A stretch of 64,000 nucleotides of DNA from Cercophora sp. LCS_1 (taxonomy: Eukaryota; Ascomycota; Sordariomycetes; Sordariales; Lasiosphaeriaceae), in NCBI GenBank assembly GCA_036250225.1, contig JAPZLL010000001.1:496001-560000 (forward strand). Direction: 5' to 3'. The notes below the pieces were generated by a model. The model searched no databases. It was not told where the DNA came from and saw only the letters and a list, made by a program, of their open reading frames with translations. Below, piece after piece: positions 10,450 through 21,940 of the stretch. The first letter of the stretch is position 1; every line of letters begins with the position of its first letter. The position numbers were made by a program, and so were the translations under genes.

Positions 10450-12946
10450 ATGGTGCAGTCTTCTGTTCTGGGATTCCCGTAAGTTCCGAACGCACCTGCC
10501 CCTCACTTAGAAAATTCGAATTGGGCGCTAACCACCACCCAAGCCGCATTGGCGTCCTTCGGGACCTCAAGAAGGCCAACGAGGCCTACTGGGGCGAGAA
10601 GCTCTCGCAGGCCGACCTCCTCGCCGAGGGCAAGAGGCTCAGACTCGCACACTGGAAGATCCAGAAGGATGCCGGTGTCGACATCATCCCCTCCAACGAC
10701 TTTGCCCACTACGACCACATCCTTGACCACATCCAGCTCTTTAACGTAAGTCCTCGACCCCGCATGGCCCAAGCTCCCTACCCATGAGACAGCCGATTGA
10801 CTTTGCTTTGTCCAGGCTGTTCCCGAGCGCTATACCTCGCAGAAGCTCGACCCCATCGATGAGTACTTTGCCATGGGCCGTGGCCACCAGAAGGGCGGTG
10901 TCGATGTGCCCGCCCTCGAGATGGTCAAGTGGTTTGACTCCAACTACCACTACGTCAAGCCCACTCTCCAGGACAACCAAACCTTCTCCCTTGCAAAGGA
11001 CCCCAAGCCTGTCCGGGAGTTCCTTGAGGCCAAGGAGGCCGGTATCCACACCAGACCCGTCCTTGTTGGACCCGTCTCCTTCCTCGCCCTTGGCAAGGCT
11101 GACCGTGGCTCGTCGGTCGACCCCATCACCCTGCTTGACAAGCTCGTACCTGTCTACGTTGAGCTCCTGAAGGCCCTCAAGGCTGCTGGTGCCGACACTG
11201 TCCAGATTGACGAGCCCGTCCTCGTCTTCGATCTCCGCCCCGAGATCAAGAACGCCTTCAAGCCCGCCTACGAGGCCCTTGCTGCCCTCGGCGCTGCCGG
11301 CCCTGAGCTTGTCGTCGCTACTTACTTTGGTGACATCGTCCACAACTTCGACGTCCTCCCCGCTTTCGCTGGCGTCAAGGGTCTCCACGTTGACCTTGTC
11401 CGCAACCCTGAGCAGCTCGAGCCCGTCATCAAGCAACTCGGTCCCTCGCAGATCCTCTCCGCTGGTGTTGTTGACGGCCGCAACATCTGGAAGAACAACT
11501 TCGCCAAGTCTATCGAGATCCTCCAGACCGCCGTCAAGGCCCTTGGTCCCGAGCGCGTGATTGTTGCTACTTCCTCCTCCCTCCTCCACACCCCCCACAC
11601 CCTCGCCAGCGAGAAGAAGCTTCCCGCTGAGGTCTACGAGTGGTTCTCCTTCGCCGTCGAGAAGGTCAAGGAGGTTGCCATCCTCGCCAAGGCTGTCACC
11701 GACCCCGAGGCTGTCCGCGCTGAGCTCGATGCCAACGCTGCCACGATCAAGGCTCGTGCCGAGTCTCCCCGCACCAACGACCCCAAAGTTAAGGAGCGCC
11801 AGGCCCAGGTTACCCCTGAGCAGCACGTCCGCAAGTCTCCCTTCGAGACCCGCTATGCCCAGCAGAAGACCCACCTCAAGCTCCCTCTCTTCCCCACCAC
11901 CACCATCGGTTCTTTCCCCCAGACCCAGGAGATCCGCGTCCAGCGCAACAAGTTCACCAAGGGCGAGATCAGCGCCGAACAGTACGATGACTTCATCAAG
12001 AAGGAGATCGACCTCGCCATCTCGATCCAGGACGAGCTCGGCCTCGATGTCTACGTCCACGGTGAGCCTGAGCGTAACGACATGGTGCAGTACTTCGGTG
12101 AGCGCCTCACCGGCTACGTCTTCACCACCCATGCCTGGGTCCAGTCTTATGGCTCGCGCTGCGTCCGTCCCCCTATCATCGTCGGAGACATCTCGCGCCC
12201 TGCTCCCATGACCGTCAAGGAGTCCAAGTACGCTGCCTCGGTTTCCAAGAAGCCCATGAAGGGTATGCTTACTGGCCCCGTCACCTGCCTCCGGTGGTCG
12301 TTCCCCCGTGACGATGTCCACCAGTCCATCCAGTGCCAGCAGCTTGCTCTGGCTCTCCGTGACGAGGTTGTCGACCTTGAGCAGAACGGCATCTTCGTCA
12401 TCCAGGTCGATGAGCCTGCTCTCCGTGAGGGTCTCCCTCTCCGCAAGGGTGCTGAGCGTGATGCCTACCTCCAGTGGGCTGTCGACAGCTTCAAGCTGGC
12501 CACCGCTGGCGTCGAGGACTCGACCCAGATCCACTCCCACTTCTGCTACTCCGAGTTCCAGGACTTCTTCCATGCCATCGCGGCTCTGGATGCCGATGTC
12601 CTCTCGATCGAGAACTCCAAGTCGGATGCCAAGCTTCTCAAGGTCTTCATTGACGAGGCCTACCCCCGCCACATCGGCCCTGGTGTCTATGACATCCACA
12701 GCCCTCGTGTTCCCTCGCTTGACGAGTTCAAGCAGCGCATCTCGGAGATGCTCCAGTTCCTCCGCCCCGATCAGCTCTGGATCAACCCTGGTAAGCTTCC
12801 CTGTTAAAAGAATGCTGCATTCGCGTGCTAACAAGATTTTAGACTGCGGTCTCAAGACTCGCAAGTGGGATGAGGTCAAGGGCGCTCTCGGCCACATGGT
12901 CGAGGCTGCCAAGTACTTCCGCGAGCAGCACGCCAACAAGGCCTAA
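10450..12946 (+). CDS. MET6: Cobalamin-independent methionine synthase
   Basis: Transfers the methyl group of 5-methyltetrahydropteroyl-triglutamate to homocysteine to make methionine, in the cytosol. Four exons: 10450-10478, 10544-10745, 10816-12790 and 12843-12946, encoding 769 residues, close to the family length of about 765. The first intron ends in AAG rather than CAG or TAG and has a GCTAAC branch-like site; the others end in CAG and TAG. The N-terminal FPRIG block is restored only by the first splice. Zinc and substrate residues are visible: the HSHFCYSEF block near the C-terminus and the INPDCGLKTRKW block completed across the last intron. Codon use is strongly biased to C-ending codons, as expected for an abundant protein. 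This bias also produces a long antisense open frame that is not a gene. Confidence 0.98.
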
Positions 12947-13672
12947 ATGGCTTTAATCTTTAATGGGTGATGTTTGGGTGTCCGGATTTGTTTTCAACAG
13001 CATTAGCATTTTGGGGGATCGGGTTCTTCAACGGATTACAAAAAAACGGGGATGACATATGATACCCTCAAGACGCGCCATTCTCAACACGGCGTTATGA
13101 CGGACAACGGGGAAAATCCGGATTCTGGTTTCAACAGCATAGCATGATGAAGTGGCCGCCATTCTCAACACGGCGTTGCGGGTTCGGTAGCTTCGGGAGT
13201 CTTTGGGTTGGTTCGGTTTTGTTACGGAATGGGTACTGGATTACCATGAACCGCGTCTTCAACAAGATGGAGTGTTCCTGGTCTGGGACACGTCTCCTAA
13301 AAGTCACTAGACTGACTTGACAGATAGAGGAGACAGGCCATAAATACATGGTCGGGGGTTCATACCTCCAGACACATTTTTCGTATAATCCTTGTGAAGT
13401 GGCAGTGAATGAGATGCATCATCTGTGAGAGAGTTCGGAGGAAATCAACGTCAAGTTTGGTCCAATAGGTTGAAACGGGACTCACACCGGCCGGGTAAGT
13501 GTTGAAGCGCCAGGCTGCAGGATGCGTACCCGACTGCTGTTCGGGCGCTTAGCTGTCGACCTGACCGGGCGGCACAGGGCTTGAAGACTTCTACCCCGGG
13601 GGAACATCAACGGCTTGTTGACTTTTGGTCGGACAATTAGATTTGGACCAGGGCGCATGGCGAAGGCTGGCG
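12947..13672. other. Interval between MET6 and the NLR gene
   Basis: Holds the MET6 3' end and the NLR promoter. The only structure seen is a pair of exact 20-bp direct repeats (13077-13096 and 13158-13177) and a shorter repeated segment TTCAACAGCAT at about 12993 and 13130. No gene is supported. Confidence 0.6.
13077..13177. repeat. 20-bp direct repeat pair
   Basis: The 20-mer beginning GCCATTCTCAAC and ending CGGCGTT occurs at 13077-13096 and again at 13158-13177, 81 bp apart. The core reads as an MET6-side local duplication. No inverted repeats or ORF suggest a mobile element. Confidence 0.7.
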
Positions 13673-16600
13673 ATGGCCTCACTTTTTCGCCGCATAAAAG
13701 GGGGGCAGAGCACGACAGCCGTGGAGGACGCGGCTGATCAAACGTCAATCTCAACGACCTCACTTCCCTCGCATCCTCGCCAACAACAATCCAGGGGCCG
13801 AAAAGACGACCCTCTTGGTCTTGTCGCTCTACACGAACCTGCAGAGCGCACCCTGGATATTGTCTTTATCCACGGCCTTGGCGGCACGAGCAAGCGAACG
13901 TGGTGCTATGGCAGAGACCTGGACTACCTATGGCCGCAGCTTTGGCTCCCACAAGAGCTTCCCACCGCCCGGATCCTCACATTCGGATACAACGCCGACT
14001 TCTCCTCTAGAAAAGATAAATCGGTATCCAGCATCACGGACTTTGCAAGAGACCTGCTCTACTGCATGAAGTATGGCGAAAACACGCACGAGCGTCTGGG
14101 CCAGGTCCCCATCGTCGTCATTGCACACTCGATGGGCGGCCTGGTTTTCAAGAAGGCATTCATACAGGGCCATAACAACGACGAATTCCACGGCATCGTA
14201 TCCATGATCAAAGCTGTCTTGTTTCTTGCAACGCCCCATCACGGGACGGACCTGGCCAAGACCCTGAACAGGGTGCTCTCGACCTCCTTTTTCGGTCATT
14301 CTCCCAAAGAGTATATAGCAGAGCTGGATGAGAGAAGCAGGACGATCAACGAACTAAACGAAAACTTTCGGCAACATGCGGTGAAACTCAGGATATTCTC
14401 TTTTTACGAAACCTTGGAGACGGAGCTCAAAGTCCGGCCTGTCATGATTGTCGAGAAAGCATCGGCCGTTATTGGATATGCGGACGAAATCGCAAAACCA
14501 TTGAACGCAAATCACCATACTGTTTGCAAATTCAGCTCACCGGAGGACCCAAACTACACCTCTGTCGTCTCGGCGCTTCGTGACATCTATGATTCTCTCG
14601 AGCCGCCACCCTCGTCGGATTTCAGGGCAATATCCGATTTGTTGGGAATCGCTGGCCCACCGGATGAAGATATCGCTACTGGCCTTTCTGCAAGGACGGA
14701 GGGAACTTGCCACGGTTTCTTGAAGAACAAGGAAGTGATTGACTGGCTTCGTCCTGGTTCATCCCAGGTTCTGTGGGTGCATTCCCCACCAGGCTCAGGA
14801 AAGTCAGTCACTTGTGCCTTCCTTACCGAGCACTTACTCCAGGCGGAACGTCATTGTTCGTACTTTTTCTTCCGATATAAGCAACTTGGCAAACAGTCGT
14901 CGGATGACATGCTCCGTTCCCTCGCCTACCAACTCGCTCTCCAGATCCCTGAGTTCCGTCGAGGCTTGGCCGAGCTCTTCAGTTCAGGTGCCCGACTGGC
15001 CAACGAAAATGCTGGAGCCTTATGGAAGAAAGCATTTCTAGACATATTTGCTACCTTCAAGACAGACAACGACCTCTACTGGGTCATTGACGGCCTTGAT
15101 GAGTGTGGATCCGCCCGGGAGGCGCTACGGTTTCTCTTGGGGTTGGACGTCTTCCGGAGCCATGTCCATGTCCTCGTCTTCAGCCGCCACCACGCGGAAA
15201 TCCAGCAAACATTCCACCAGGCGAGAGCAAAAATAACCTCGGTCGATATCCCGCTGCCAAACAACAGCGACGACATTCGGCTAGCGGTAACCGAGGACAT
15301 GGACTCTCTTGTTTCCAGTAACGGCTTCAAGGGTGAGACGATCAATGAGATCACCGCTCGATCGCAGCAGAGTTTTCTCTGGGCGAGACTGGTAACGAAA
15401 AACATGCTCGCTTGCCACCGAGAAGACCAGATCAAAGCTCTTCTCACTTCGACACCTGACGGAATGAGCCAGCTATATGATGGGATGATAGATAACATCT
15501 CGAACCTAACAGACCCTCGAGACAAATCAGTGGCCAAGACTCTGCTGGCGTGGGCGATGTATGCAAAAACACCTATTACGCTCGATGAGCTCTCAGAAGT
15601 CTACCCGACTTCACTGGGAGGGATCATCGACCGGAGTTATGCAATCAGCCAACTATGCGGTCAATTTGTCGTTCTCGATACCACAGGACGGCTAACTCTC
15701 CTCCATCACTCCGCTCGGGAGTATCTGAAACAGGCAAAGCATCAACCGCATGTGATGGATGAGAAGTCAGCAGGCGAGGAAATGACGCGCAAGTGTCTTG
15801 ACGCACTGTGCGACAAAAGACTGAGGCAGAAGATCAACACACTCAAGGTTCCCAAGTTTCTACCCTACGCGTCCACATTATGGGCGGCACACCTCGAAGA
15901 TTGCTCGGGCCCCTCTATGGAGCTCGCACGGTTTCTCGACGGACCTTACCCGCTTCCCTGGATCCATTACCTGGCTATGAGCGGGCGCCTCTCACAACTC
16001 TACAACGCCTCTCGTGTGTTATACAACCACGCCGAAGCGCTAAGAAAAAGCGGTGATGGCAACTCACACACATTAGCCCTGGTTGATGGCTGGGCGACAG
16101 ACTTGATGAGAATAGCGGCCAAGTATGGTCGCCACCTCTCGGAAAGTCCGACGACGGTCTACACGTGCATCCCAGCGCTTTGCCCGAGCTCCTCGATGAT
16201 ACATCAAAAGTTCAGTAACAGCCCTGCCATGACCTTATCCGTTTCTGGGTTGACCGTGGACAAGTGGGACGACTGCATTGCACGCCTATCGTGTGCTCCA
16301 GGAAGAGCCCTTCGTCTTGCCGTGTCGCCGTCGGCTTTCGCTGTCGTGAGCGATGTGCCCAAAGGAACCGTCACCATCCGAGAGACAGGGCTCTTTCAAG
16401 AGACGAAAAGTCTGGGGCTGGGCGAACACATCTGGGCAATTGCCTTCAACAAATCCGGCACGCTCTTTGCGTGTTATACCTTCTCAAAGTCATTCGTGTG
16501 GAAGACGGCGGATTGGTCGTTGGTGCTATCTGTGGATAATCCCCGACAGGAACGCACCATTGAGTTCACTTTTGACGAGGCTGATACTCTGATGAGCGTG

Positions 16601-18364
16601 TCAGAGCAAAGCCGAGTATACAGTATCTCTACAGCCCCTACCTCCGAGGAGCCCCGTTGCTGGGAGCGGCTGGACCAAGCCTTGCTTGACGAACCAAATG
16701 TGCCTGCAGGAACATGGCTCGCCACGCCTTCCTGCGTAGCCTTGAGCTATGACTGTACACAGATGGCTGTTGCGTACCGGAACTTCCCCCTGTCTATCTG
16801 GTCCATGAACCCGCCAGAAGTGACAGCTCGGCTTCGAAGAAATCCAGCAAGGGGAAAAAGACCCTCGATGCCATATACAGGAGACACCAAAGTTGTCTGG
16901 CATCGTTCTGGAGAGATCCTCCTCGGAATTTCCGGCCGGGTCTTCAAGTGGTTCCCAGTCGACAACCTGTATGAGGAGTTGGAGGGCCATGAAGAACACA
17001 ACGCCCACGGGATTCAATGTAGCCCAAGTGGTCGTGTTTTTGCTACTACGGATGGTGCCGGCCTCATCAGAATTTACGACACCGCATCCATGTCGCTCAT
17101 GTATCAGATGGGTTGTGGGGGCCGTATTAGCCAGGTTTGCTTTGCATCCAACAGCACCAGGTTGTATGACCTTCGGAAGGAATACTGCAATGTCTGGGAG
17201 CCCGAGTGTGTCGTTCGACTTGCCGATGCGTTGCCCGAGGCCACGAACAACAAAGATAACTCCGCCAGCTGGGCTCAACCAGACAGCGATGCGAAAACTG
17301 TGGCGCTCAGAGAGCCTGCACAATCCGAACCCGATTCGAAGACTAAGCTGCCTCTGGCCGTAATAAATCCGGGAATTGCCTCTCGGGAGCTCGTAGCATG
17401 TGTCGATGAGGGCGGCTCTATCAGTCTATACAGCCCGGAAAAGGACAAAACATACCAGACGGGCAAATCCCTGACTCGAATAATGCTTCAGCAGATGTTT
17501 TGGTGCCCGGCGCGCATGATACTCGCCCACTCCAAGGCAAACGGGGCTCCTGCCGTTGCGTCAGCCGTAATTGACAGCGCAACAGACCAGGTCCAGCTCA
17601 CCACCACATATGACGGAGGCCCATCTCCACAGAGCCGCGGACAGACGCGCGAGCTTCTCCTGAATCCGACGGGCACACGACTGCTCGTCTCCGGTGCAAA
17701 CAAGGCACAACTACTTTCTCTCCCAGACGGAGAAGTCCTGGGCGAAGAACCCCCCACGTATGGAACGCCTGGAAAATGGGACCAATACCCTTCAAAACCA
17801 AACTATTGTCTCTGTTTCACGGGGCTTATCATCGACATCTTCACCTGGCTGTCACTCCAACTACAAGGGAGTATTTACATCGAGACCCTTGAAGCCGACA
17901 CCGACGCTACCAAGATCGACGCCATCCTAGATAATCACTGCCCTCGTCTCCTCCTCCTTCGCACAGCAACAGTACACCAGTCCCGCACGACCTACAGCTT
18001 TATCGTCCTCGAAACAAAACACTTTCCAGATCTACAATCCGCTCCCTCCAATCGCAAAGTTCAACCCCTATCCCTCCCTGAATCCTTGGCGTCAACAGTG
18101 TTACACCTCATCGGCATCCTCCCAGATGGTCGCCTGGTTTTTGTAGACCACAAACTATGGGTCTGCACAACTGCGAATTCACTGTCGTCCGCATACGTCT
18201 CCCCTTTCCAGTCCCATCAGAAAAAAATACGGCACTTTTTTATTCCGCAGGACTGGATTACATCGCAAACGCTGTCGAACTGTCATATCCTTCGCGATGG
18301 GACGTTTTTATGTCCGGTAAAGGGGGAGATCGCTGTGATGCGGAGTGATATGGTCATGGAATAA
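13673..18364 (+). CDS. NLR-like protein: alpha/beta-hydrolase, NACHT, WD40-like
   Basis: A 1,563-residue STAND protein of the fungal NOD-like receptor class, linked in the family to non-self recognition and regulated cell death. The first ATG (MASLFRR) is at 13673; the frame extends 16 codons further upstream but only to a TTG. Domains in order: a lipase-like alpha/beta-hydrolase (about residues 60-310), with FIHGLGG, nucleophile motif AHSMGG (Ser153), PHHG and a late His pair near 281; then a NACHT NTPase with Walker A GSGKS (374-378) and Walker B YWVIDGLDE (469-477); a helical region with the usual post-NACHT LLHHSAREYL block; and, from about 880 to the end, a divergent WD40-like propeller region. 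The hydrolase is the putative effector, NACHT the switch and the propeller the sensor; these roles are inferred from the family. Unlike recognition-type NLRs, the repeats are not near-identical. No introns. Confidence 0.88.
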   Translation: MASLFRRIKGGQSTTAVEDAADQTSISTTSLPSHPRQQQSRGRKDDPLGLVALHEPAERTLDIVFIHGLGGTSKRTWCYGRDLDYLWPQLWLPQELPTARILTFGYNADFSSRKDKSVSSITDFARDLLYCMKYGENTHERLGQVPIVVIAHSMGGLVFKKAFIQGHNNDEFHGIVSMIKAVLFLATPHHGTDLAKTLNRVLSTSFFGHSPKEYIAELDERSRTINELNENFRQHAVKLRIFSFYETLETELKVRPVMIVEKASAVIGYADEIAKPLNANHHTVCKFSSPEDPNYTSVVSALRDIYDSLEPPPSSDFRAISDLLGIAGPPDEDIATGLSARTEGTCHGFLKNKEVIDWLRPGSSQVLWVHSPPGSGKSVTCAFLTEHLLQAERHCSYFFFRYKQLGKQSSDDMLRSLAYQLALQIPEFRRGLAELFSSGARLANENAGALWKKAFLDIFATFKTDNDLYWVIDGLDECGSAREALRFLLGLDVFRSHVHVLVFSRHHAEIQQTFHQARAKITSVDIPLPNNSDDIRLAVTEDMDSLVSSNGFKGETINEITARSQQSFLWARLVTKNMLACHREDQIKALLTSTPDGMSQLYDGMIDNISNLTDPRDKSVAKTLLAWAMYAKTPITLDELSEVYPTSLGGIIDRSYAISQLCGQFVVLDTTGRLTLLHHSAREYLKQAKHQPHVMDEKSAGEEMTRKCLDALCDKRLRQKINTLKVPKFLPYASTLWAAHLEDCSGPSMELARFLDGPYPLPWIHYLAMSGRLSQLYNASRVLYNHAEALRKSGDGNSHTLALVDGWATDLMRIAAKYGRHLSESPTTVYTCIPALCPSSSMIHQKFSNSPAMTLSVSGLTVDKWDDCIARLSCAPGRALRLAVSPSAFAVVSDVPKGTVTIRETGLFQETKSLGLGEHIWAIAFNKSGTLFACYTFSKSFVWKTADWSLVLSVDNPRQERTIEFTFDEADTLMSVSEQSRVYSISTAPTSEEPRCWERLDQALLDEPNVPAGTWLATPSCVALSYDCTQMAVAYRNFPLSIWSMNPPEVTARLRRNPARGKRPSMPYTGDTKVVWHRSGEILLGISGRVFKWFPVDNLYEELEGHEEHNAHGIQCSPSGRVFATTDGAGLIRIYDTASMSLMYQMGCGGRISQVCFASNSTRLYDLRKEYCNVWEPECVVRLADALPEATNNKDNSASWAQPDSDAKTVALREPAQSEPDSKTKLPLAVINPGIASRELVACVDEGGSISLYSPEKDKTYQTGKSLTRIMLQQMFWCPARMILAHSKANGAPAVASAVIDSATDQVQLTTTYDGGPSPQSRGQTRELLLNPTGTRLLVSGANKAQLLSLPDGEVLGEEPPTYGTPGKWDQYPSKPNYCLCFTGLIIDIFTWLSLQLQGSIYIETLEADTDATKIDAILDNHCPRLLLLRTATVHQSRTTYSFIVLETKHFPDLQSAPSNRKVQPLSLPESLASTVLHLIGILPDGRLVFVDHKLWVCTTANSLSSAYVSPFQSHQKKIRHFFIPQDWITSQTLSNCHILRDGTFLCPVKGEIAVMRSDMVME

Positions 18365-19507
18365 ATGCGTCTGTTTGTTTTTTTGGGACTTTTTGTCCGT
18401 CTCTTATTTTGGATTTGGGGTTTTGTATTTTCCAACTTCATCGTGAGACTCGAGTTCGAGACCTGTCGAATTCTGCTGTCGAGACCGACCTTCATTGACG
18501 TCATCAAGGACAACCTCAAGGCCCGCACCGTGCCAAATACCCATGCCAGACGTCGACGCCCTCGTCGATGTCTACATTGCTGCTATTGACCCTCGAGTCC
18601 CATCACGCAAACTCTCTGAGCAACACCAACCTCCATGACCGTTCTGACACCACCTACCAGACCGCCAACTGCAATCAAAACCCTGCCGTGTCCAGAAGGT
18701 GCCAATGCCCATGATGTGGGGCGAGCGGGGCGTGGTTGTTGATGGGTTCGATGAGCATTCGGTGTCGTGCCTTGAACAGCCAGTTGGGATCTCAAGTTGG
18801 GAGGGCAGATTGCAGAATTCACGACTTTTCTATTAGAGTGCTATCCAAAAGCAGCAAGACTATTGCAATCGCGAAACAAAAACATCACAAGGTACCTAAG
18901 ATACGTCTCCCCTCATCTTCATCCATGCATCAATCGTCATCTGTGGACAAGCGCCCCTTCTTCAGCCTTCCGGTGACCTGTTGACACCCTCGGAAGAACG
19001 ACCCGTCGCCTCGCGACCTCGGCTCGGCGTGGGTTTGGCGACGCGGCGCTTGCTCGCCGCCTGACCGGCGGTCCTGTGAAGAACCCATCCATATCTGGCG
19101 GGATGGTTGTTGCGACTCCATGTCAAACATGGCGCCCCGGAGGGCGACGACTGGTGCTGGATCAACTCCGACTTGCCCCTGTGGAGCCCCTGCATAGCTT
19201 TTGCGGTTACCACACCTCCCCTTCGTTGATGTGACTGGCAGCCCGCCAATATCACCAAAAGAAAATAACACCTAAAAGTAGAGGGAGAAAAATAACAAGG
19301 CCATTGACAAGTCCCGCAAAGCCAAATCAGTCGCTCGCGAGTCTTTCCCTGAATCCACTGAGAGGGATTGGGGTTTAGGATGGTGGATGGAGTTGCGCCG
19401 AGGTCGTGTGGCTGACTGATCAAGTGCGTCTCGAGCGCGGCGGCGTCAACATGGCATGGCCCCGTAACCCTATCCATGATGACGCTTTCTTGGGGTTTTT
19501 CTTCCGC
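18365..19507. other. Interval after the NLR gene
   Basis: No complete gene. One short plus-strand stretch (about 18543-18638) reads as a 31-residue ATG frame beginning MPDVDALVDVYIAAIDP, which looks protein-like but has no partner exon I can join. It could be a gene remnant or chance. Confidence 0.4.
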
Positions 19508-19984
19508 TCACATGTACCTGTGTGGCGACAGGCAGCCACAGCGTCTCCTACTGCAACGGCTGAGGGCAAGCACGGCCCGGAGCAAAGCACGGAAGTGGGC
19601 GAGCTGGGCACTCCTAGCTTCGTGCCGTGCCTGCAGCTCCCGCATCCTCTGTGCCTGGTGGCGGTGGTCCTCTTCTCGCTTTTTTTTCTCGTCGAGAAGA
19701 TGCAAAAGCTTGAACTGTTGTTCTTGGTCCATGGCATTCTCATCGGCCTCCTCTTCATCGACATCGCCGGGGTCATCCTCGTTCATGGCTTCGTCTTCCG
19801 AAGAGCTGTCGACCTTCTCATCCTCATGATCGCCCATATGAGAATTATCTCCCCACCGTACCGGGGGGCATCCTCCTGGAGCGGGGGCAGGGGCGGGCGA
19901 AGCCGGCTCCGAGCCTGGAGCTACGCTGGCGCAGCGGCATGGGGGGACGGGAGCATCGGGGTGTGAGTCCTTGTGTTGGCACAT
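19508..19984 (-). CDS. Hypothetical acidic coiled-coil protein
   Basis: I do not recognise the family. An ATG-started frame of 158 residues. The first 45 residues are rich in Pro, Ala and Cys. They are followed by a very acidic stretch (about 55-85, many Asp/Glu with SSSEDE) and a charged helix (about 86-135, KLLHLLDEKKKREE type) likely to form a coiled coil. The last 20 residues are Arg/Cys-rich and may be chance read-through if an intron follows. No signal peptide or membrane segment. A (GCTT)8 microsatellite lies 60 bp upstream of the start. Coding is inferred from the biased acidic and coiled-coil composition only. Confidence 0.45.
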   Translation of the reverse strand: MCQHKDSHPDAPVPPCRCASVAPGSEPASPAPAPAPGGCPPVRWGDNSHMGDHEDEKVDSSSEDEAMNEDDPGDVDEEEADENAMDQEQQFKLLHLLDEKKKREEDHRHQAQRMRELQARHEARSAQLAHFRALLRAVLALSRCSRRRCGCLSPHRYM

Positions 19985-20041
19985 GGTGGTGTCTGGGAGA
20001 GGTTCCGGGGTATGGGAGTATGTTTTGAGCGATCAGTTGCG

Positions 20042-20077
<36 letters not shown>

Positions 20078-21940
20078 GTGCTTGATTGGTGTTGTCTTGC
20101 TCAAAGAAGAAATCGAAATTGGGAGGGGGACGCGACCCCCTCTTATGCACCATCTTGGCTGGCCAGCTGGTGGTGAGCGTTGAGTCATGGCCCGAGAGGG
20201 GTTGTGGGCAAACCAACGCCAACCCGTACCCAGATACACGGCATCAGGTTTGCTTCTGACTGTTTTCGACGTGTACTGTGGGCGCCGTGGCTGAGTTTAC
20301 TGAGGCGCGAGCACCTTATTGGGACGACTAGCGTCTCGATCCTTACAAGACTGGGGCACGGGGTTGATCGAATGCGGGGAGAACCGGGGTTTCGTAGCCA
20401 TATGTGTCTCGTGCCCCTGAGGCTCTGTCGGCCGCTTCCACGTTCTAGCAAGCCCAGCAGCAGGTGAAAGACTAGTGTTGGCGCTTGTTCAGCCTTGCCA
20501 CACCCCCTTAGAGGGTTCGGCGCCCAAATCGTGACGATGTGGCGGTGAACGCCGTCACCACCTCACATTATCGTGAGTCGAGTCAACGGGTATCATGCTA
20601 TCTAGGCTCGGTCTAGATGTTGTCAACGGAACCGAAAGGAGAAAAGACAGCTTGCCAAGAAACATGTGCATTGATTCATTCGGATGAGTGCACGAATTGA
20701 TGGATACCTTAAAGTTTGTAATTAAATTGTCAGTGGATATTGCCTGTGGAATGTGCCGAGATGCGGGAGGTCCCGTCGCTCTTGCCGGAAGGAAGTCGGG
20801 GCAAGTCACCTGCTTCTCACTTTGGCAAGAGCATCCGGATGGGATCTGGTCCAAAGAGGTACCCGTGATATTACCTCCGATTCATGTCGCCAAGATTGCG
20901 GAGCGGCGTGGCGGCACGGCAATTTCTCATTGTTTACCGTCCGGTTCCGAATTGACGGGTCTCCCGCGAACTTTTGAAGTCATCGTCAACCGGTAGATTC
21001 TTGAAATCCAGGTTTTAGGGTTCTTCATCTTTAATTCCTTTCCTATCTGCCCAAGACAAGAACATCTTATCAGGCTCTGTTGCTTCCATCTCGGCAAGAA
21101 CCACCGGTCCACCATCACGATTTCTCTTCCCTGGCGACTCGACTCAGATGGAGTGAGACAGATAGTTTCTCACATGATCTCTCCCAACTACTCATCTGGC
21201 AGCTGAAGAGAGAGACAAGAAGAAGCACCAGCATGTGCCATCCTCGAGCATGTTTCCGTCGGATGGCGATCGATCTCATCGAGCACATGAAATTTACATC
21301 CCAGTGCGCCCGACGCCTCCCGCTCGGGAGAGGCTTTCACGAGCACAATCCCGTCGTCACGGCACACGGATGCCTATCTTGTCCGTGACGGGACTCCACA
21401 TTGAATCCAAGAAGCTCCGTATAAGCGGGTGGCGTCCGCCTGGTCGACGCCTCCACGGCGAACTGATCCGATAAGCGGGAGCGAGTCAAGAGGAAGTCAT
21501 CACAAGGGATTCGGCGGTTCTGCCAAGACGGCGATCTGAGGTTCATGACGTTGTTGACGTTGTCCGGAACGGAAGGAGAGAATTCGGGGTTTTGCCAAGT
21601 CGGCAGCAGATAACTCCAAAAAGCGCGCCCGCGTCATATACATCGTCGGCGTCTCAGGGAAGTTGGGTAAGTTGATATGACCTTGAATATATTTGCTTTC
21701 GAAATACATGTGTGGGTGCTACAAATCCAAATCCAAATCCCAAACCGCTCCGCGGGTATCCGCCCCGCGGGTATCATCTGCCCGCCCCCGCTCTGCTATG
21801 CCTCCCGAAAATAAAAAATCTCGGGTTGCAACTCCTCCATCGCTCGGCCTTGGCCACATGCGAAAAGCACGCGTCTCGGCCCAGCCCCTGATGGTTGCTG
21901 TGGCGACAAAGTGCATATTGACATTGCGTCATGCGTCATG
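19985..21940. other. Gene-free interval, 2 kb
   Basis: Contains the (GCTT)8 microsatellite. The plus and minus frames here are short, overlap each other and show no domain. I see no gene. Confidence 0.5.
20045..20076. repeat. (GCTT)8 microsatellite
   Basis: Eight perfect tandem GCTT units, followed by a partly matching GGTGCTTG. Likely length-variable between strains. Confidence 0.95.

Noticed and set aside
10741..12939. 732-codon open frame on the minus strand across MET6
   Set aside because: It is the antisense shadow of a strongly codon-biased gene; it has Leu/Val/Asp/Gly-rich composition, no domain, and covers MET6 introns without matching splice signals.
13625..13672. N-terminal 16-codon extension of the NLR frame
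   Set aside because: It begins at TTG; the first ATG at 13673 gives a normal start.
19406..19966. 186-codon plus-strand frame
   Set aside because: Antisense to the acidic coiled-coil frame; its hydrophobic look is the mirror of Asp/Glu codons.
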